From assembly GCF_000224065.1 (NCBI RefSeq), contig NZ_AFWT01000010.1, positions 62,001 to 126,000 on the forward strand: a stretch of DNA of 64,000 bases, in the 5' to 3' direction. The DNA comes from Thiorhodococcus drewsii AZ1. GTDB taxonomy: Bacteria > Pseudomonadota > Gammaproteobacteria > Chromatiales > Chromatiaceae. The notes under the pieces were generated by a model, which was not told where the DNA came from, did no database searches, and saw only the letters and a program-made list of their open reading frames with translations. A program made the translations under genes and the position numbers. Shown piece by piece: positions 1 through 8,835 of this stretch (position 1 is the first letter of the stretch; each line of letters opens with the position of its first letter).

Positions 1-1290
1 TCGCTGGCGGCTGCGATCGTCTCGCGCGTACCTGACCCCGGCGAACGGGTCGGGCTCATGCGGGCGCTGGTCGAGCGTTTTCCCGAGAGTGCCGATGCCC
101 AGCAGGCTCTGGCGATGGTGGCGGCGAGCGCCTCGCATTTCGAGGCGGCGGACAAGGCGTCGCGCCGAGCGATGGCGTTGCGTCCCGAGTGGGATGTTCC
201 GCGCCTCTTCCTGGTGCGCATGAAGTTGTCGCAGGGGCAGAGGGATGAGGCGAGGTCGCTTCTCGAGGACTTTGTCGCTCAGCGTCCGGACGACCAGGCG
301 TTGCGTAAGCTCTATGGCCAGTTCCTGGTCGAGGACCAGGAGTTTGCACGTGCGCGCGATGTCTTCGAGCGTCTATTGAGTGATCGTCCGAATGAGCCCG
401 ATGCCCTGTTCGCTGCAGGCGTGTTGTCGCTTCAGCTTGATGATCTGGATGGCGCGCGGACCTATTTCACCCGTCTCCGCGAGACCGGCGAGCGCCAGGA
501 CGAGGCCGCCTTCTATCTCGGGCAGACGGAGGAGCGCGCCGACGATCCGCAGGCCGCGCTCGGCTGGTACGCCAAGGTGAGCGGCGCCAACGCTTCCGAT
601 GCCAAGGTGCGCATGGCGTTGCTCCTGGCTAAGGACGGGGACGTGGTCAAGGCGCGCGAACTCCTGCAGCGGCTGCGGGATCGGTCTCCCGAGGATGCGG
701 TCTCGCTCTATATGGTCGAGGCGGAGATCCTTGACGAAGTGGGACAGCGCGACGAGGCCATGTCGGTCTATACGTCGGCGATCGAGAGCCGCAGCGATGA
801 CCACACTCTGCGCTACGCGCGTGCGCTCTACGCGGTCAAGCTCGGCCGGCTGGCGCTCGCCGAGCGGGATCTGCGGCGCATCATCGCCGAGGATCCCGAG
901 CATGCCGATGCATTGAACGCGCTGGGCTATACCCTGGCCGATCGGACCGATCGCTATCGCGAGGCGCTGGGCTTCATCGAGCGCGCCTACGCGCTCAAGC
1001 CGGATGAGCCCGCGATCCTCGATAGTATGGGGTGGGTGAATTTCCGTTTGGGCAACTATGAGGTGGCCCGCGATTTTCTGCGTCGGGCGCTGGACAAGAT
1101 GGACGATGGCGAGATCGCCGCGCATCTGGGCGAGACCCTCTGGGCCTTGGGGCGTCGCTCCGATGCCTGGGCGGTTTGGGACGCCGCAGCCAAGGAGCAC
1201 CCTGATCATCAATATCTGCGGGAGGTGATTGGGCGTCACCGTGTCTCCAGGACCGATGTCGAGCCGCCCGCAGCAAACACGAAGCCTTGA
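1..1290 (+). CDS. Tetratricopeptide repeat protein, 5' end outside window
   Basis: The frame is open from the first base, so the gene begins upstream of the window; at least 429 residues are present. The visible part is a chain of degenerate TPR helix pairs, with the clearest repeat near the C-terminus (A-L-N-A-L-G-Y-T-L, then A-I-L-D-S-M-G-W-V-N-F-R-L-G). Proteins of this kind are usually lipoproteins or periplasmic scaffolds, but the N-terminus that would show an export signal is missing. ispE starts 13 bp downstream, suggesting co-transcription. In many gammaproteobacteria lolB lies between such a TPR gene and ispE; it is absent here. No specific partner can be named. Confidence 0.85.
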   Translation, partial: SLAAAIVSRVPDPGERVGLMRALVERFPESADAQQALAMVAASASHFEAADKASRRAMALRPEWDVPRLFLVRMKLSQGQRDEARSLLEDFVAQRPDDQALRKLYGQFLVEDQEFARARDVFERLLSDRPNEPDALFAAGVLSLQLDDLDGARTYFTRLRETGERQDEAAFYLGQTEERADDPQAALGWYAKVSGANASDAKVRMALLLAKDGDVVKARELLQRLRDRSPEDAVSLYMVEAEILDEVGQRDEAMSVYTSAIESRSDDHTLRYARALYAVKLGRLALAERDLRRIIAEDPEHADALNALGYTLADRTDRYREALGFIERAYALKPDEPAILDSMGWVNFRLGNYEVARDFLRRALDKMDDGEIAAHLGETLWALGRRSDAWAVWDAAAKEHPDHQYLREVIGRHRVSRTDVEPPAANTKP

Positions 1291-1303
1291 AGGAATCCTC
1301 TAG

Positions 1304-2197
1304 ATGACTGAACGATCGACTGCCGGTCTCGGCACGCCCTGGCCCGCGCCGGCAAAGCTCAACCTGATGCTGCGGGTCGTTGGCCGGCGCCCGAATGGGT
1401 ATCACGAGTTGCAAACGGTCTTCCAATTCATCGATCGATGCGATCGTCTCTGGTTCGATGTCCGTGATGACGGGCGGGTTAGGCGTCTGACCAGCGTATC
1501 GGGGGTTCCGGAGGCCGAGGATCTGACCGTGCGCGCGGCGCGCGCGCTCCAGGAAGCGACCGGTTGCGGGCTTGGGGTCGATATCCGCTGCGAGAAGATG
1601 CTTCCGATGGGCGGGGGGCTCGGTGGCGGAAGTTCCGATGCGGCGACGACCCTGGTCGCCTTGAATCAGTTGTGGGGAACCGAGCTGGACGAGGATGCCT
1701 TGTCCGAGATCGCCTTGCCACTTGGGGCTGATGTGCCCGTTTTCGTGCGGGGTCGCGCTGCCTGGGCGGAAGGGGTCGGTGAGCGCCTTTCGCCGGTTGA
1801 ACTCCCTCAACCCTGGTATCTGGTGTTGGCTCCGCCTTGCTCGGTCTCGACCAGGGATGTTTTTTGTCATCCTGAATTGACAAGGGATTCCGTTTGCATC
1901 AAACTAGAGGACTTCTTGAGCGGGAATGCTGTCAACGATTGCCTTCCTGTCGTGCGTCGGGGATACCCTCCGGTTGAGGCTGCGCTCGCGTGGCTCGATC
2001 ATTGGGGTGGTGGTCGGTTGACTGGAACCGGTGCCTGTGTCTTCGCCGTGTTCGATGACCGCGAGCGGGCATTGGATGTCAGTCGACAGGCACCTGCGCA
2101 TCTGCAGGCGTTCGTCGCTCGAGGTTTGAATCGATCGCCATTGCTCGATCGGCTCGATCAAGAAGTCGCCAGTTCGTCGCTGGTCGCTGACTCATGA
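1304..2197 (+). CDS. ispE: 4-diphosphocytidyl-2-C-methyl-D-erythritol kinase
   Basis: GHMP-family kinase of 297 residues that phosphorylates the 2-hydroxyl of CDP-methylerythritol with ATP in the MEP (non-mevalonate) isoprenoid pathway; cytosolic. Family signatures are the N-terminal substrate motif P-A-K-L-N-L-M-L with R-R-P-N-G-Y-H-E-L, and the glycine-rich ATP loop [12 protein letters not shown] at about residues 103-114. The C-terminal motif [10 protein letters not shown] is also intact. Start ATG 1304 has AAGGA just upstream. The gene sits between the TPR gene and tRNA-Gln/prs, a common gammaproteobacterial arrangement. Length is normal for the family. Confidence 0.96.
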   Translation: MTERSTAGLGTPWPAPAKLNLMLRVVGRRPNGYHELQTVFQFIDRCDRLWFDVRDDGRVRRLTSVSGVPEAEDLTVRAARALQEATGCGLGVDIRCEKMLPMGGGLGGGSSDAATTLVALNQLWGTELDEDALSEIALPLGADVPVFVRGRAAWAEGVGERLSPVELPQPWYLVLAPPCSVSTRDVFCHPELTRDSVCIKLEDFLSGNAVNDCLPVVRRGYPPVEAALAWLDHWGGGRLTGTGACVFAVFDDRERALDVSRQAPAHLQAFVARGLNRSPLLDRLDQEVASSSLVADS

Positions 2198-2252
2198 AGC
2201 GGCCTGTCTCGTCGGCTGGTACGGACTCCTCTCGTGGGTCCAAATCAAATAT

Positions 2253-2327
2253 TGGGGTGTCGCCAAGTGGTAAGGCACCGGGTTTTGATCCCGGCATTCC
2301 CAGGTTCGAATCCTGGCACCCCAGCCA
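2253..2327 (+). tRNA. tRNA-Gln (TTG)
   Basis: A cloverleaf can be drawn by eye: acceptor TGGGGTG pairs with CACCCCA, the anticodon stem CCGGG/CCCGG encloses loop TTTTGAT with anticodon TTG, and the T-loop is TTCGAAT. The 3' CCA is encoded (2325-2327). It lies between ispE and prs, as in many gammaproteobacteria. Confidence 0.97.
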
Positions 2328-2373
2328 ATCATTCCAGACCTCGCCTTATCGTCGAGTCGACAGGAAAGTGCCC

Positions 2374-3327
2374 GTGCCCGCCAGCCAACTGATGGTTTTC
2401 TCCGGGAACTCCAACCCGGGGCTGTCCGCAGAAATTGTCTCTCACCTTAATCTTCCGCTTGGCAAGGCCGTCGTCGGTCAGTTCAGCGATGGCGAGGTGA
2501 TGGCCGAGATCCAGGACAATGTTCGAGGTCGCGATGTCTTCATCGTGCAGCCGACCTGTGCGCCGACCAACGACAACCTGATGGAGTTGCTGGTCATGGT
2601 CGATGCCCTGCGTTGGGCCTCGGCCAAGCGGATCACGGCTGTGGTCCCCTATTTCGGCTATGCCCGGCAAGATCGCCGTCCGCGCTCGGCGCGCGTGCCG
2701 ATTACGGCGCGACTGGTCGCGAAGATGATCTCTCAGTGCGGCGCGGATCGCGTGCTGACTGTGGATTTGCATGCCGACCAAATTCAGGGCTTCTTCGATA
2801 TCCCGGTCGACAACGTCTATGCCTCGCCGATTCTGCTGGGCGATGTCTGGCGTCAGGAATACGAAAATCTGATGGTGGTGTCGCCCGATGTGGGTGGCGT
2901 GGTGCGCGCTCGCGCACTGGCCAAGCGTCTCGACGATGCCGATCTGGCGATTATCGATAAGCGTCGGCCGCGTGCGAACGAGGCGCAGGTCATGAACATC
3001 ATTGGCGATGTCAGTGGTCGGACCTGCGTGCTGGTCGACGATTTGGTCGATACGGCCGGTACACTGTGCCGTGCGGCCGAGGCGCTCAAGGCGCACGGCG
3101 CTCGCAGGGTCGTCGCCTATTGCACCCATCCGGTGTTGTCCGGACCGGCGGTGGACAATATCTCGGCCTCCGAACTCGACGAGCTGGTCGTCACCAATAC
3201 CATTCCGCTGCGTCCTGCGGCGGCAGCGTGCGGAAAGATTCGTCAGTTGAGCATCGGCGAATTGTTAGCTGAGACGATGCGTCGAATTTCGAACGAAGAG
3301 TCCGTCAGTTCACTGTTTGTGGATTGA
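2374..3327 (+). CDS. prs: Ribose-phosphate pyrophosphokinase
   Basis: Makes PRPP from ribose 5-phosphate and ATP, feeding purine, pyrimidine, histidine, tryptophan and NAD synthesis. The protein begins [11 protein letters not shown] and carries the R-Q-D-R ATP loop within [11 protein letters not shown], the metal-site region [12 protein letters not shown], and the PRPP-binding motif [12 protein letters not shown]. The open frame extends back across tRNA-Gln, so the start is set by the Shine-Dalgarno AGGA at 2362: GTG 2374, spaced 8 nt, gives 317 residues, close to the usual 315. GTG 2368 is a less well spaced alternative. Confidence 0.95.
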   Translation: MPASQLMVFSGNSNPGLSAEIVSHLNLPLGKAVVGQFSDGEVMAEIQDNVRGRDVFIVQPTCAPTNDNLMELLVMVDALRWASAKRITAVVPYFGYARQDRRPRSARVPITARLVAKMISQCGADRVLTVDLHADQIQGFFDIPVDNVYASPILLGDVWRQEYENLMVVSPDVGGVVRARALAKRLDDADLAIIDKRRPRANEAQVMNIIGDVSGRTCVLVDDLVDTAGTLCRAAEALKAHGARRVVAYCTHPVLSGPAVDNISASELDELVVTNTIPLRPAAAACGKIRQLSIGELLAETMRRISNEESVSSLFVD

Positions 3328-3404
3328 GATTGCGCGCGGACTGACGTTTCGCGCGGATAGAGCAGCCGAGGCTGTTGCGGGTCGTCGCTGACGCTCGCGT
3401 TATA

Positions 3405-3440
3405 GCGCCGGGTCCTGGTCGCGGGATCCGGCGCCTTTCG
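3405..3440 (+). terminator. Probable terminator hairpin after prs
   Basis: Arms GCGCCGGGTCC (3405-3415) and GGATCCGGCGC (3424-3434) form an 11-bp stem with one G-T pair and an 8-nt loop. The stem is followed by CTTTCGTTTC, which is only moderately T-rich. It sits between prs and rplY, so it may end or attenuate the upstream transcript. Confidence 0.5.
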
Positions 3441-3463
3441 TTTCATTCAAGTGGAGAACGCCA

Positions 3464-4084
3464 ATGAGCGTGAATTTCGACGTTATCGCGCAACCTCGTG
3501 AGACGGCAGGGAAGGGTGCGAGCCGCCGCCTGCGTCGCACGGGTCAGGTGCCGGTCATTCTGTACGGGGCCCATCAGGAGCCCGAGATGCTTTCCGTTGC
3601 ACACAACGAACTGCTGAAGCATCTTGATAACGAGGCGTTCTACTCGCACGTCCTGGATCTTAAGGTTGGCGACAAGGCCACCAAGGTCGTGCTCAAGGAC
3701 ATGCAGCGCCATCCTTCGAAGCCCTTCATTCTGCATGTGGACTTCATGCGCGTTTCTCAGGACGAGAAGCTGAAGATGGTCGTGCCCTTGCACTTCCTGA
3801 ATGAAGAGACTTGCGCGGGTGCCAAGGCGGGCGGCCTAGTCTCGCACAACATTACTGAGGTCGAGATCGTCTGTCTGCCGAAGGATCTGCCTGAGTACAT
3901 CACCCTCGATCTGGCCGAGCTCGAGATCGGTGCCGTCGTCCATCTGTCTGAACTCGTGATGCCGGAAGGTGTTGCGCTGTCGCACGCCCCTGAGTCGGAT
4001 GAGCCGGTGGTCGCCATCCATGGCCCGCGTGGCGGTGACGAAGGGGAGGAAGGCGAAGCGGAAGGTGAGGAAAGCCCTGCCTGA
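3464..4084 (+). CDS. rplY: 50S ribosomal protein L25, Ctc/TL5 long form
   Basis: Binds 5S rRNA in the large subunit. At 206 residues it is the long, two-domain (Ctc-type) form: an N-terminal L25 beta-barrel (about residues 6-95, with R-E-T-A-G-K-G-A-S-R-R-L-R and V-P-V-I-L-Y-G) plus a C-terminal TL5 domain. E. coli L25 has only the first domain. The tail is very acidic (G-D-E-G-E-E-G-E-A-E-G-E-E). Start ATG 3464 follows GGAGAA. prs lies upstream and pth downstream, the usual neighbours of this gene. Confidence 0.95.
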   Translation: MSVNFDVIAQPRETAGKGASRRLRRTGQVPVILYGAHQEPEMLSVAHNELLKHLDNEAFYSHVLDLKVGDKATKVVLKDMQRHPSKPFILHVDFMRVSQDEKLKMVVPLHFLNEETCAGAKAGGLVSHNITEVEIVCLPKDLPEYITLDLAELEIGAVVHLSELVMPEGVALSHAPESDEPVVAIHGPRGGDEGEEGEAEGEESPA

Positions 4085-4189
4085 TCCGTGTCTTGGCGGT
4101 CTTTTTGATCGCGGATCGAAACGGCGTCTTGCGAGGTTGCCGTTTCGGTCTTCTCCCGAGTCTTTAATCGATCTATTGGTTCAGAAGCG

Positions 4190-4774
4190 ATGGCAGATGT
4201 AGGGATTCGGCTCATTGTGGGTCTTGGTAATCCTGGGGCTCAGTATGAGGCGACGCGCCATAATGTGGGCTTCTGGTTCGTGGACGCCCTGGCCGAGGGT
4301 TTTCGCGAATCCTTTCGGACCGAGTCCAAATTTCACGGCGATCTCTGTCGGGTCACGCTAGCGGGTTCGGATGTCCGTCTGCTCAAGCCGATGACCTATA
4401 TGAATCGCAGCGGCCAGTCCATTGCGGCTGTCGCGCGCTATTTCGATATCCTTCCCGAGCAGATTCTCGTCGCCCACGACGAGCTGGATCTTCCTGTTGG
4501 TGCGCTGCGTCTCAAGCAGGGAGGCGGGCACGCCGGCCACAACGGTCTGCGCGATACCATCTCCGCGCTCGGAACTCGTGACTTCTGGCGTTTGCGGATC
4601 GGCATCGCGCACCCTGGCGACCGAACGCTCGTGACCGGCTATGTGTTGGGTCATCCGTCGCGTGAAGATGCCGCGAGCATTCGGGATGTCCTGATCGATG
4701 CCGATCGCCGCCTTCCAGACCTCGTCGACGGCAAGTTCCAACTCGCCATGAACGCGCTGCATTCGCAGCGTTAG
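4190..4774 (+). CDS. pth: Peptidyl-tRNA hydrolase
   Basis: Recycles peptidyl-tRNAs that drop off the ribosome by cleaving the ester bond between peptide and tRNA. The 194-residue protein has the family opening I-V-G-L-G-N-P-G, the catalytic-histidine region T-R-H-N-V-G-F-W, the M-T-Y-M-N-R-S-G-Q-S motif, the H-D-E-L-D-L-P segment and the G-G-G-H-A-G-H-N-G-L-R region. Start ATG 4190 is directly followed by the conserved N-terminus. In many relatives ychF follows; here a long non-coding stretch and a fadL-type gene follow instead. Confidence 0.96.
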   Translation: MADVGIRLIVGLGNPGAQYEATRHNVGFWFVDALAEGFRESFRTESKFHGDLCRVTLAGSDVRLLKPMTYMNRSGQSIAAVARYFDILPEQILVAHDELDLPVGALRLKQGGGHAGHNGLRDTISALGTRDFWRLRIGIAHPGDRTLVTGYVLGHPSREDAASIRDVLIDADRRLPDLVDGKFQLAMNALHSQR

Positions 4775-5233
4775 CGTTCGTTTTCCGTTCCCGGGCAACA
4801 GTCGGTTCGGCTTTGCCTATTTGGTGTCGCCGGGCTTCTTCGGGGCTGTTCGCTTGGCCCTTGTTCCTGGCCGCTGATTCCTCCTCGCGACCCCTCGCGC
4901 TTCGTTTCCCCTCCCTCTCTCTTTTTTATTGTTGCTTGCGGTTGTGTTTCTGCTCGGTCGGGGACGTTGCGACCCCTAACTATATAAGTATCAAATAAAG
5001 CTCGAATATTTTGATGTTTTGATCGCTTTGACAAGATGTCTTGGTGCATCGAACATCAGCTGATAGATGGCGTTGCGTGTTCGTGTGTTCGGTCGTTGCG
5101 ACCGGAAAGGATGCGTCTCGTTGATGCTGTCTTGCGCGATCCGGCCTCTTGAGGTCCGGTCGTGAGTTGATCGGCTAAAAACATAATTCGAGCGCTCGAA
5201 CGGGGTCGCTCATATCCGAGGGGGCAGTGTTGT
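4775..5233. other. Intergenic region between pth and the FadL-type gene
   Basis: About 460 bp without a supportable gene. It contains an AT-rich patch near 4975-5025, unusual for this GC-rich genome, and a TTGACA at 5028-5033 without a good -10 at 17 bp. The promoter-proximal part close to the next gene holds a perfect palindrome, annotated separately. Confidence 0.6.
5182..5200 (+). promoter_or_regulatory. Palindrome with -10-like box upstream of the FadL-type gene
   Basis: TTCGAGCGCTCGAA (5187-5200) is a perfect 14-bp palindrome ending 33 bp before the ATG at 5234. It overlaps by one base a -10-like CATAAT (5182-5187); no convincing -35 is visible. The layout suits a dimeric repressor, possibly of a TetR-type fatty-acid regulator, but the protein is unknown. 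Confidence 0.4.
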
Positions 5234-6715
5234 ATGAAATCAAGAGTTAAGGGTGCGCTGGCTGTGGCCGTCACCGTTGTGGTCGGGTTGCCGACTACGG
5301 TGTCGGCGACGAACGGGTACTTCTCGCACGGCTGGGGCGTGAAGTCGAAAGCGATGGCTGGAGTGGCGACGGCGTTGCCCCTGGACACGCTGGTTTCGGC
5401 GACCAATCCGGCCGGTATGGCCTTCATTGGTGACAGCTTCGACGTTGGTGTGGCCTTTTTCAGTCCCTCGCCCCGAGGATACGAAGCGAATTCGGACTAT
5501 GCGACGCAGCAGGTTCAGACCCCAGGTGGATCGATCACTATGCCGGCGGGGAGTTTCGTGACTCCAGGCGACTACGAGAGCAGTGGCGATTGGTTCCTGA
5601 TCCCCAGCTTCGGCTACAACCACCGGCTCGATGAACGGAGCTCGATCGGCGTGAGTGTGTTCGGCAATGGCGGGATGAACACCAAGTACAAGCAGCGTGC
5701 GCCGTTTGAGAATTTCGCGGCCTATCCGAACCAACGTATCGGCGCCTATCCTGATGGGAGCATGGGGCCGCTCTATGATTTCTCGTCGGGGCGCCCGGTG
5801 CCTGTTACGGATCCGATCGAGGGGACCGTCAATGGCAATCCGAACGGTGTCTATTCGGCCACGACCCCGACCGGGATCAATCTCGAGCAGCTGTTCATTG
5901 AGGTTCCCTATTCCTACAGGCTGAGCGATGGCAAGCAATCGATCGGCATCGCGCCGGTTTTTGCCATCCAGCGCTTCGAGGCAACGGGGTTGGAGCCCTT
6001 CAAGCAATTGTCCGTCAGGCCGGACAAGGTCACCAACAATGGCGTCGACTGGAGCTACGGGGTTGGTCTGCATCTCGGCTGGTACGGCGAGATCAATGAC
6101 CGGCTTGCGCTCGGCGCTTCTTATCGAACGACCGTGTGGATGTCCAAGTTCGACGACTATGCGGGTCTGTTCGCCGATGGCGGTTCCTTCGACATCCCGG
6201 CGATGTTCAATTTCGGTCTGGCCTTCAAGGCTCGGCCGAATCTCACCCTGGCATTCGACTATCAGCACATCTTCTATGACGAGAGTCACTCGATCGCCAA
6301 CTCGAACGATGTCGACGTTTCTGGCTGTCAAGGTGGGGCGCCCAAGCCTTCCTATTGTCTTGGAGCCAACTCCGGTGTTGGGTTTGGCTGGGAAAGCATG
6401 GATGTGTTCAAGCTGGGTGTGAAATACGACCCGAACGACCGCCTCAGTTTAATGGCCGGGGTCAGCTACAACACGGATTTTCTTCGGTCCGATCGTCAGG
6501 GGCTGTTCAACATCCTGGCGCCGGCGACCGTACGCTGGCATTTGACCGCCGGTGCTGCCTATCGCGTGAACGATCGGGATGAGTTCTCCTTCTCGGTCGC
6601 CTACATGCCGAAGGAAACCTTCGACGGCAGTAGTCCGGCGCTGACTCAGACCCAGACCGGCAGTCTCTATATGGAGCAGTTGGAGCTGGGAGTGGGGTGG
6701 TCGCATCGCTTCTGA
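5234..6715 (+). CDS. Outer-membrane transport protein, OmpP1/FadL/TodX family
   Basis: Predicted 493-residue outer-membrane beta-barrel for hydrophobic substrates such as long-chain fatty acids. The first ~25 residues are a signal peptide with likely cleavage after V-S-A. The mature protein begins T-N-G-Y-F-S-H-G, the N-terminal hatch sequence typical of FadL-like proteins, followed by A-T-N-P-A-G-M-A. The chain then alternates strand-like segments and ends with aromatic Phe (S-H-R-F), as in outer-membrane proteins recognised by BAM. It is a single gene in front of a strong hairpin. The substrate cannot be read from sequence, so no gene symbol is given. Confidence 0.9.
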   Translation: MKSRVKGALAVAVTVVVGLPTTVSATNGYFSHGWGVKSKAMAGVATALPLDTLVSATNPAGMAFIGDSFDVGVAFFSPSPRGYEANSDYATQQVQTPGGSITMPAGSFVTPGDYESSGDWFLIPSFGYNHRLDERSSIGVSVFGNGGMNTKYKQRAPFENFAAYPNQRIGAYPDGSMGPLYDFSSGRPVPVTDPIEGTVNGNPNGVYSATTPTGINLEQLFIEVPYSYRLSDGKQSIGIAPVFAIQRFEATGLEPFKQLSVRPDKVTNNGVDWSYGVGLHLGWYGEINDRLALGASYRTTVWMSKFDDYAGLFADGGSFDIPAMFNFGLAFKARPNLTLAFDYQHIFYDESHSIANSNDVDVSGCQGGAPKPSYCLGANSGVGFGWESMDVFKLGVKYDPNDRLSLMAGVSYNTDFLRSDRQGLFNILAPATVRWHLTAGAAYRVNDRDEFSFSVAYMPKETFDGSSPALTQTQTGSLYMEQLELGVGWSHRF

Positions 6716-6720
6716 CTGAA

Positions 6721-6753
6721 TCGCCAGGCGACGGTTGATCCGTCGTCTGGCGA
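6721..6753. terminator. Strong hairpin between convergent genes
   Basis: Arms 6721-6734 and 6740-6753 pair over 14 bp (one G-T) around loop TTGAT, just after the stop of the FadL-type gene. There is no T-run, so simple intrinsic termination is uncertain. It may protect the 3' ends of the convergent transcripts. Confidence 0.5.
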
Positions 6754-6786
6754 CGCGACCGGGCTGCTGCTCCGGTCGTGGCCGGC

Positions 6787-8124
6787 TCAGGAGGGGGTTC
6801 GGGGGCGCCTGCCAATGGAAACATAGGTCAATCCGGCAGCGTTGGCCTGGAGTCCATCCACGGCGTTGCGACCGTCGAAGATGACCGGGTGTTTCAGGTT
6901 GGCCTTCAATGCAGGGAAATTTGGGCTTCGGAATTGAGCCCATTCGGTCACGATCACCAGTCCATCGGCGCCCTCTGTGGCCGATATGGCGTCCTCTGTC
7001 AGGGTCAGGTCAGGGCGCTCCCCATAGATGCGGTTGGTCTCTTCCGAGGCGACGGGATCGAAGGCGCGGACCTTGGCGCCGGCTTTCCAGAGCGACTCCA
7101 TGAGGACGCGACTCGATGCCTCGCGCATGTCATCTGTGTTGGGCTTGAAGGACAGGCCCCAGATGGCGAAGGTTCGACCTGCGAGGTCGCCGTCGAAATG
7201 GGCCTTGATCTTATCGAACAGGATTTCCTTCTGGCGGAAATTGACCGCCTCGACGGCGTGCAGCAGTTGAGCGTCGTACCCCAGGCTTTGGGCGGTCTGC
7301 TCCAAGGCGCGGACGTCTTTGGGGAAGCAGGAGCCGCCGTAGCCGCAGCCGGGATAGATGAACTGGTAGCCGATGCGTGGGTCCGAGCCGATTCCGACGC
7401 GGACACTCTCGATGTCGGCTCCGACGGTTTCGGCGATGTTCGACAGCTCGTTCATGAAGCTGATCTTGGTCGCCAGCATGGCGTTGGCCGCGTATTTGGT
7501 CAGCTCGGCGGACTTGATGTCCATCAGCATGAGGCGGTCATGGCTGCGGTTGAAGGGTGCGTATAGCGCCCGCAGCAGTTCGGCGGTCCGGGGGTTGTCC
7601 GTGCCGACGATGATGCGGTCGGGGCGCATGAAATCGTCGATTGCTGCGCCTTCTTTGAGAAATTCCGGGTTGGAGACGACATCAAACTCGACGTCCGCGC
7701 CGCGTGCGGCCAGTGTTTCGCGCACGACTGCGGAAACCTTGTCGGCGGTTCCGACGGGGACGGTCGATTTGTCCACCAGGATGCGGTAGGAATCCATATG
7801 CTCGGCGATGCTCTTGGCGACGGCGAGCACATATTGCAGGTCGGCCGAGCCATCCTCGTCCGGCGGGGTCCCGACGGCGATGAATTGGAAGAGCCCATGC
7901 TTGACGCCAGCCTCTGCGTCGGTCGAGAAGGTCAGTCTGCCGGCCTCCCGGTTGCTCTTGATCAGCTCTTCGAGGCCGGGTTCGTAGATGGGCACGCCGC
8001 CGCTGTTGAGTAGGTCGATCTTCTTGGGGTCGATGTCGATACAGAGTACATTGTTGCCGACCTCGGCCAGGCAAACTCCAGTGACGAGGCCAACATAGCC
8101 GCTGCCAAAAATCGTGACATCCAT
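6787..8124 (-). CDS. ugd: UDP-glucose 6-dehydrogenase
   Basis: Oxidises UDP-glucose to UDP-glucuronate with two NAD+, supplying sugar precursors for capsule, exopolysaccharide or LPS. The 445-residue protein starts [12 protein letters not shown], the Rossmann NAD motif, and contains the catalytic cysteine in [10 protein letters not shown] at about residue 266. The central E-L-T-K-Y-A-A-N-A region and the C-terminal [15 protein letters not shown] motif are intact. The open frame continues upstream, but AGGAGA sits 8 nt before ATG 8124, which fits the family N-terminus. It is transcribed toward the FadL-type gene. Confidence 0.96.
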   Translation of the reverse strand: MDVTIFGSGYVGLVTGVCLAEVGNNVLCIDIDPKKIDLLNSGGVPIYEPGLEELIKSNREAGRLTFSTDAEAGVKHGLFQFIAVGTPPDEDGSADLQYVLAVAKSIAEHMDSYRILVDKSTVPVGTADKVSAVVRETLAARGADVEFDVVSNPEFLKEGAAIDDFMRPDRIIVGTDNPRTAELLRALYAPFNRSHDRLMLMDIKSAELTKYAANAMLATKISFMNELSNIAETVGADIESVRVGIGSDPRIGYQFIYPGCGYGGSCFPKDVRALEQTAQSLGYDAQLLHAVEAVNFRQKEILFDKIKAHFDGDLAGRTFAIWGLSFKPNTDDMREASSRVLMESLWKAGAKVRAFDPVASEETNRIYGERPDLTLTEDAISATEGADGLVIVTEWAQFRSPNFPALKANLKHPVIFDGRNAVDGLQANAAGLTYVSIGRRPRTPS

Positions 8125-8182
8125 CGGGTTCGATTCTCCTGGTGCGGAGCTGTGATTGATTCGAGTCGTGGATGTTAACAGC

Positions 8183-8199
8183 TCATCATGACATGATGA
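8183..8199. promoter_or_regulatory. Perfect 17-bp palindrome upstream of ugd
   Basis: TCATCATG-A-CATGATGA, a perfect inverted repeat with a single central base, lies 59 bp upstream of the ugd start in the gap between ugd and the tRNA operon. It has operator geometry. No regulator is encoded next to it. Confidence 0.4.
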
Positions 8200-8356
8200 C
8201 GGTTCTGCGCTGCCTGTCGGTGGCGTGTTTGGCGCCCGGTGTGTGGTGTCACCGACGGATGATTGAGGTGGCGTTCTCCCGTTCGTTTGGGGCGCCTGTC
8301 TGGCCTGCTCATTGCGGCCGGTCGGACGGTTGAAAAAAATTGGTGCGATTTTTCTG

Positions 8357-8385
8357 TTGACGAAACGCTGAAGGGTCATTAGACT
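8357..8385 (+). promoter_or_regulatory. Sigma-70 promoter of the tRNA-Tyr operon
   Basis: TTGACG (8357-8362), a 17-bp spacer and TAGACT (8380-8385) place the start near 8392, a few bases before the mature 5' end of tRNA-Tyr. The GC-rich stretch after the -10 (GCGCAGC) resembles a stringent discriminator, which would suit a stable-RNA promoter. Confidence 0.75.
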
Positions 8386-8398
8386 GCGCAGCTCGTTT

Positions 8399-8483
8399 GG
8401 AGGGGTTCCCGAGCGGTCAAAGGGATCAGACTGTAAATCTGACGGCTCAGCCTTCGGAGGTTCGAATCCTCCCCCCTCCACCA
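8399..8483 (+). tRNA. tRNA-Tyr (GTA)
   Basis: Class II tRNA with a long variable arm. Acceptor GGAGGGG pairs with CCCCTCC, the anticodon loop holds GTA, the T-loop is TTCGAAT, and CCA is encoded at 8481-8483. First gene of the tRNA-tuf-secE transcription unit. Confidence 0.97.
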
Positions 8484-8582
8484 AGTTAGAAGGCCAAGCG
8501 TCGGCCCTGTGGTGCGTTGTTGACGATGCCGTTGCGAGGTTTTGATCGCCTGCGATCGTTGAGTTTGCGGTTGGCGTGCCTT

Positions 8583-8656
<74 letters not shown>

Positions 8657-8693
8657 TGTTTGCGTGTTAGACGTTGAAGTGGTTTGTAGTTTT

Positions 8694-8769
8694 GCCCATG
8701 TAGCTCAGTTGGTAGAGCACACCCTTGGTAAGGGTGAGGTCACCGGTTCGACTCCGGTCATGGGCTCCA
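8694..8769 (+). tRNA. tRNA-Thr (GGT)
   Basis: Acceptor GCCCATG pairs with CATGGGC; stem CACCC/GGGTG encloses loop TTGGTAA with anticodon GGT; T-loop TTCGACT; encoded CCA at 8767-8769. Lies 66 bp before the first tuf gene, presumably in the same transcript. Confidence 0.97.
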
Positions 8770-8835
8770 TTATCTGAGGACCCTGGCGTACTCTGGGGTG
8801 CGACTTGTCGATTTGAAACATGCGGGGAGCCGTTC

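Noticed and set aside
5028-5056. TTGACA as a promoter for the FadL-type gene
   Set aside because: The hexamer 17 bp downstream (GAACAT) is a poor -10, and the site is about 180 bp from the start codon.
8125-8484. N-terminal extension of Ugd through the tRNA-Tyr gene
   Set aside because: The upstream residues are the antisense of tRNA and non-coding DNA; the Rossmann start at 8124 has its own ribosome site.
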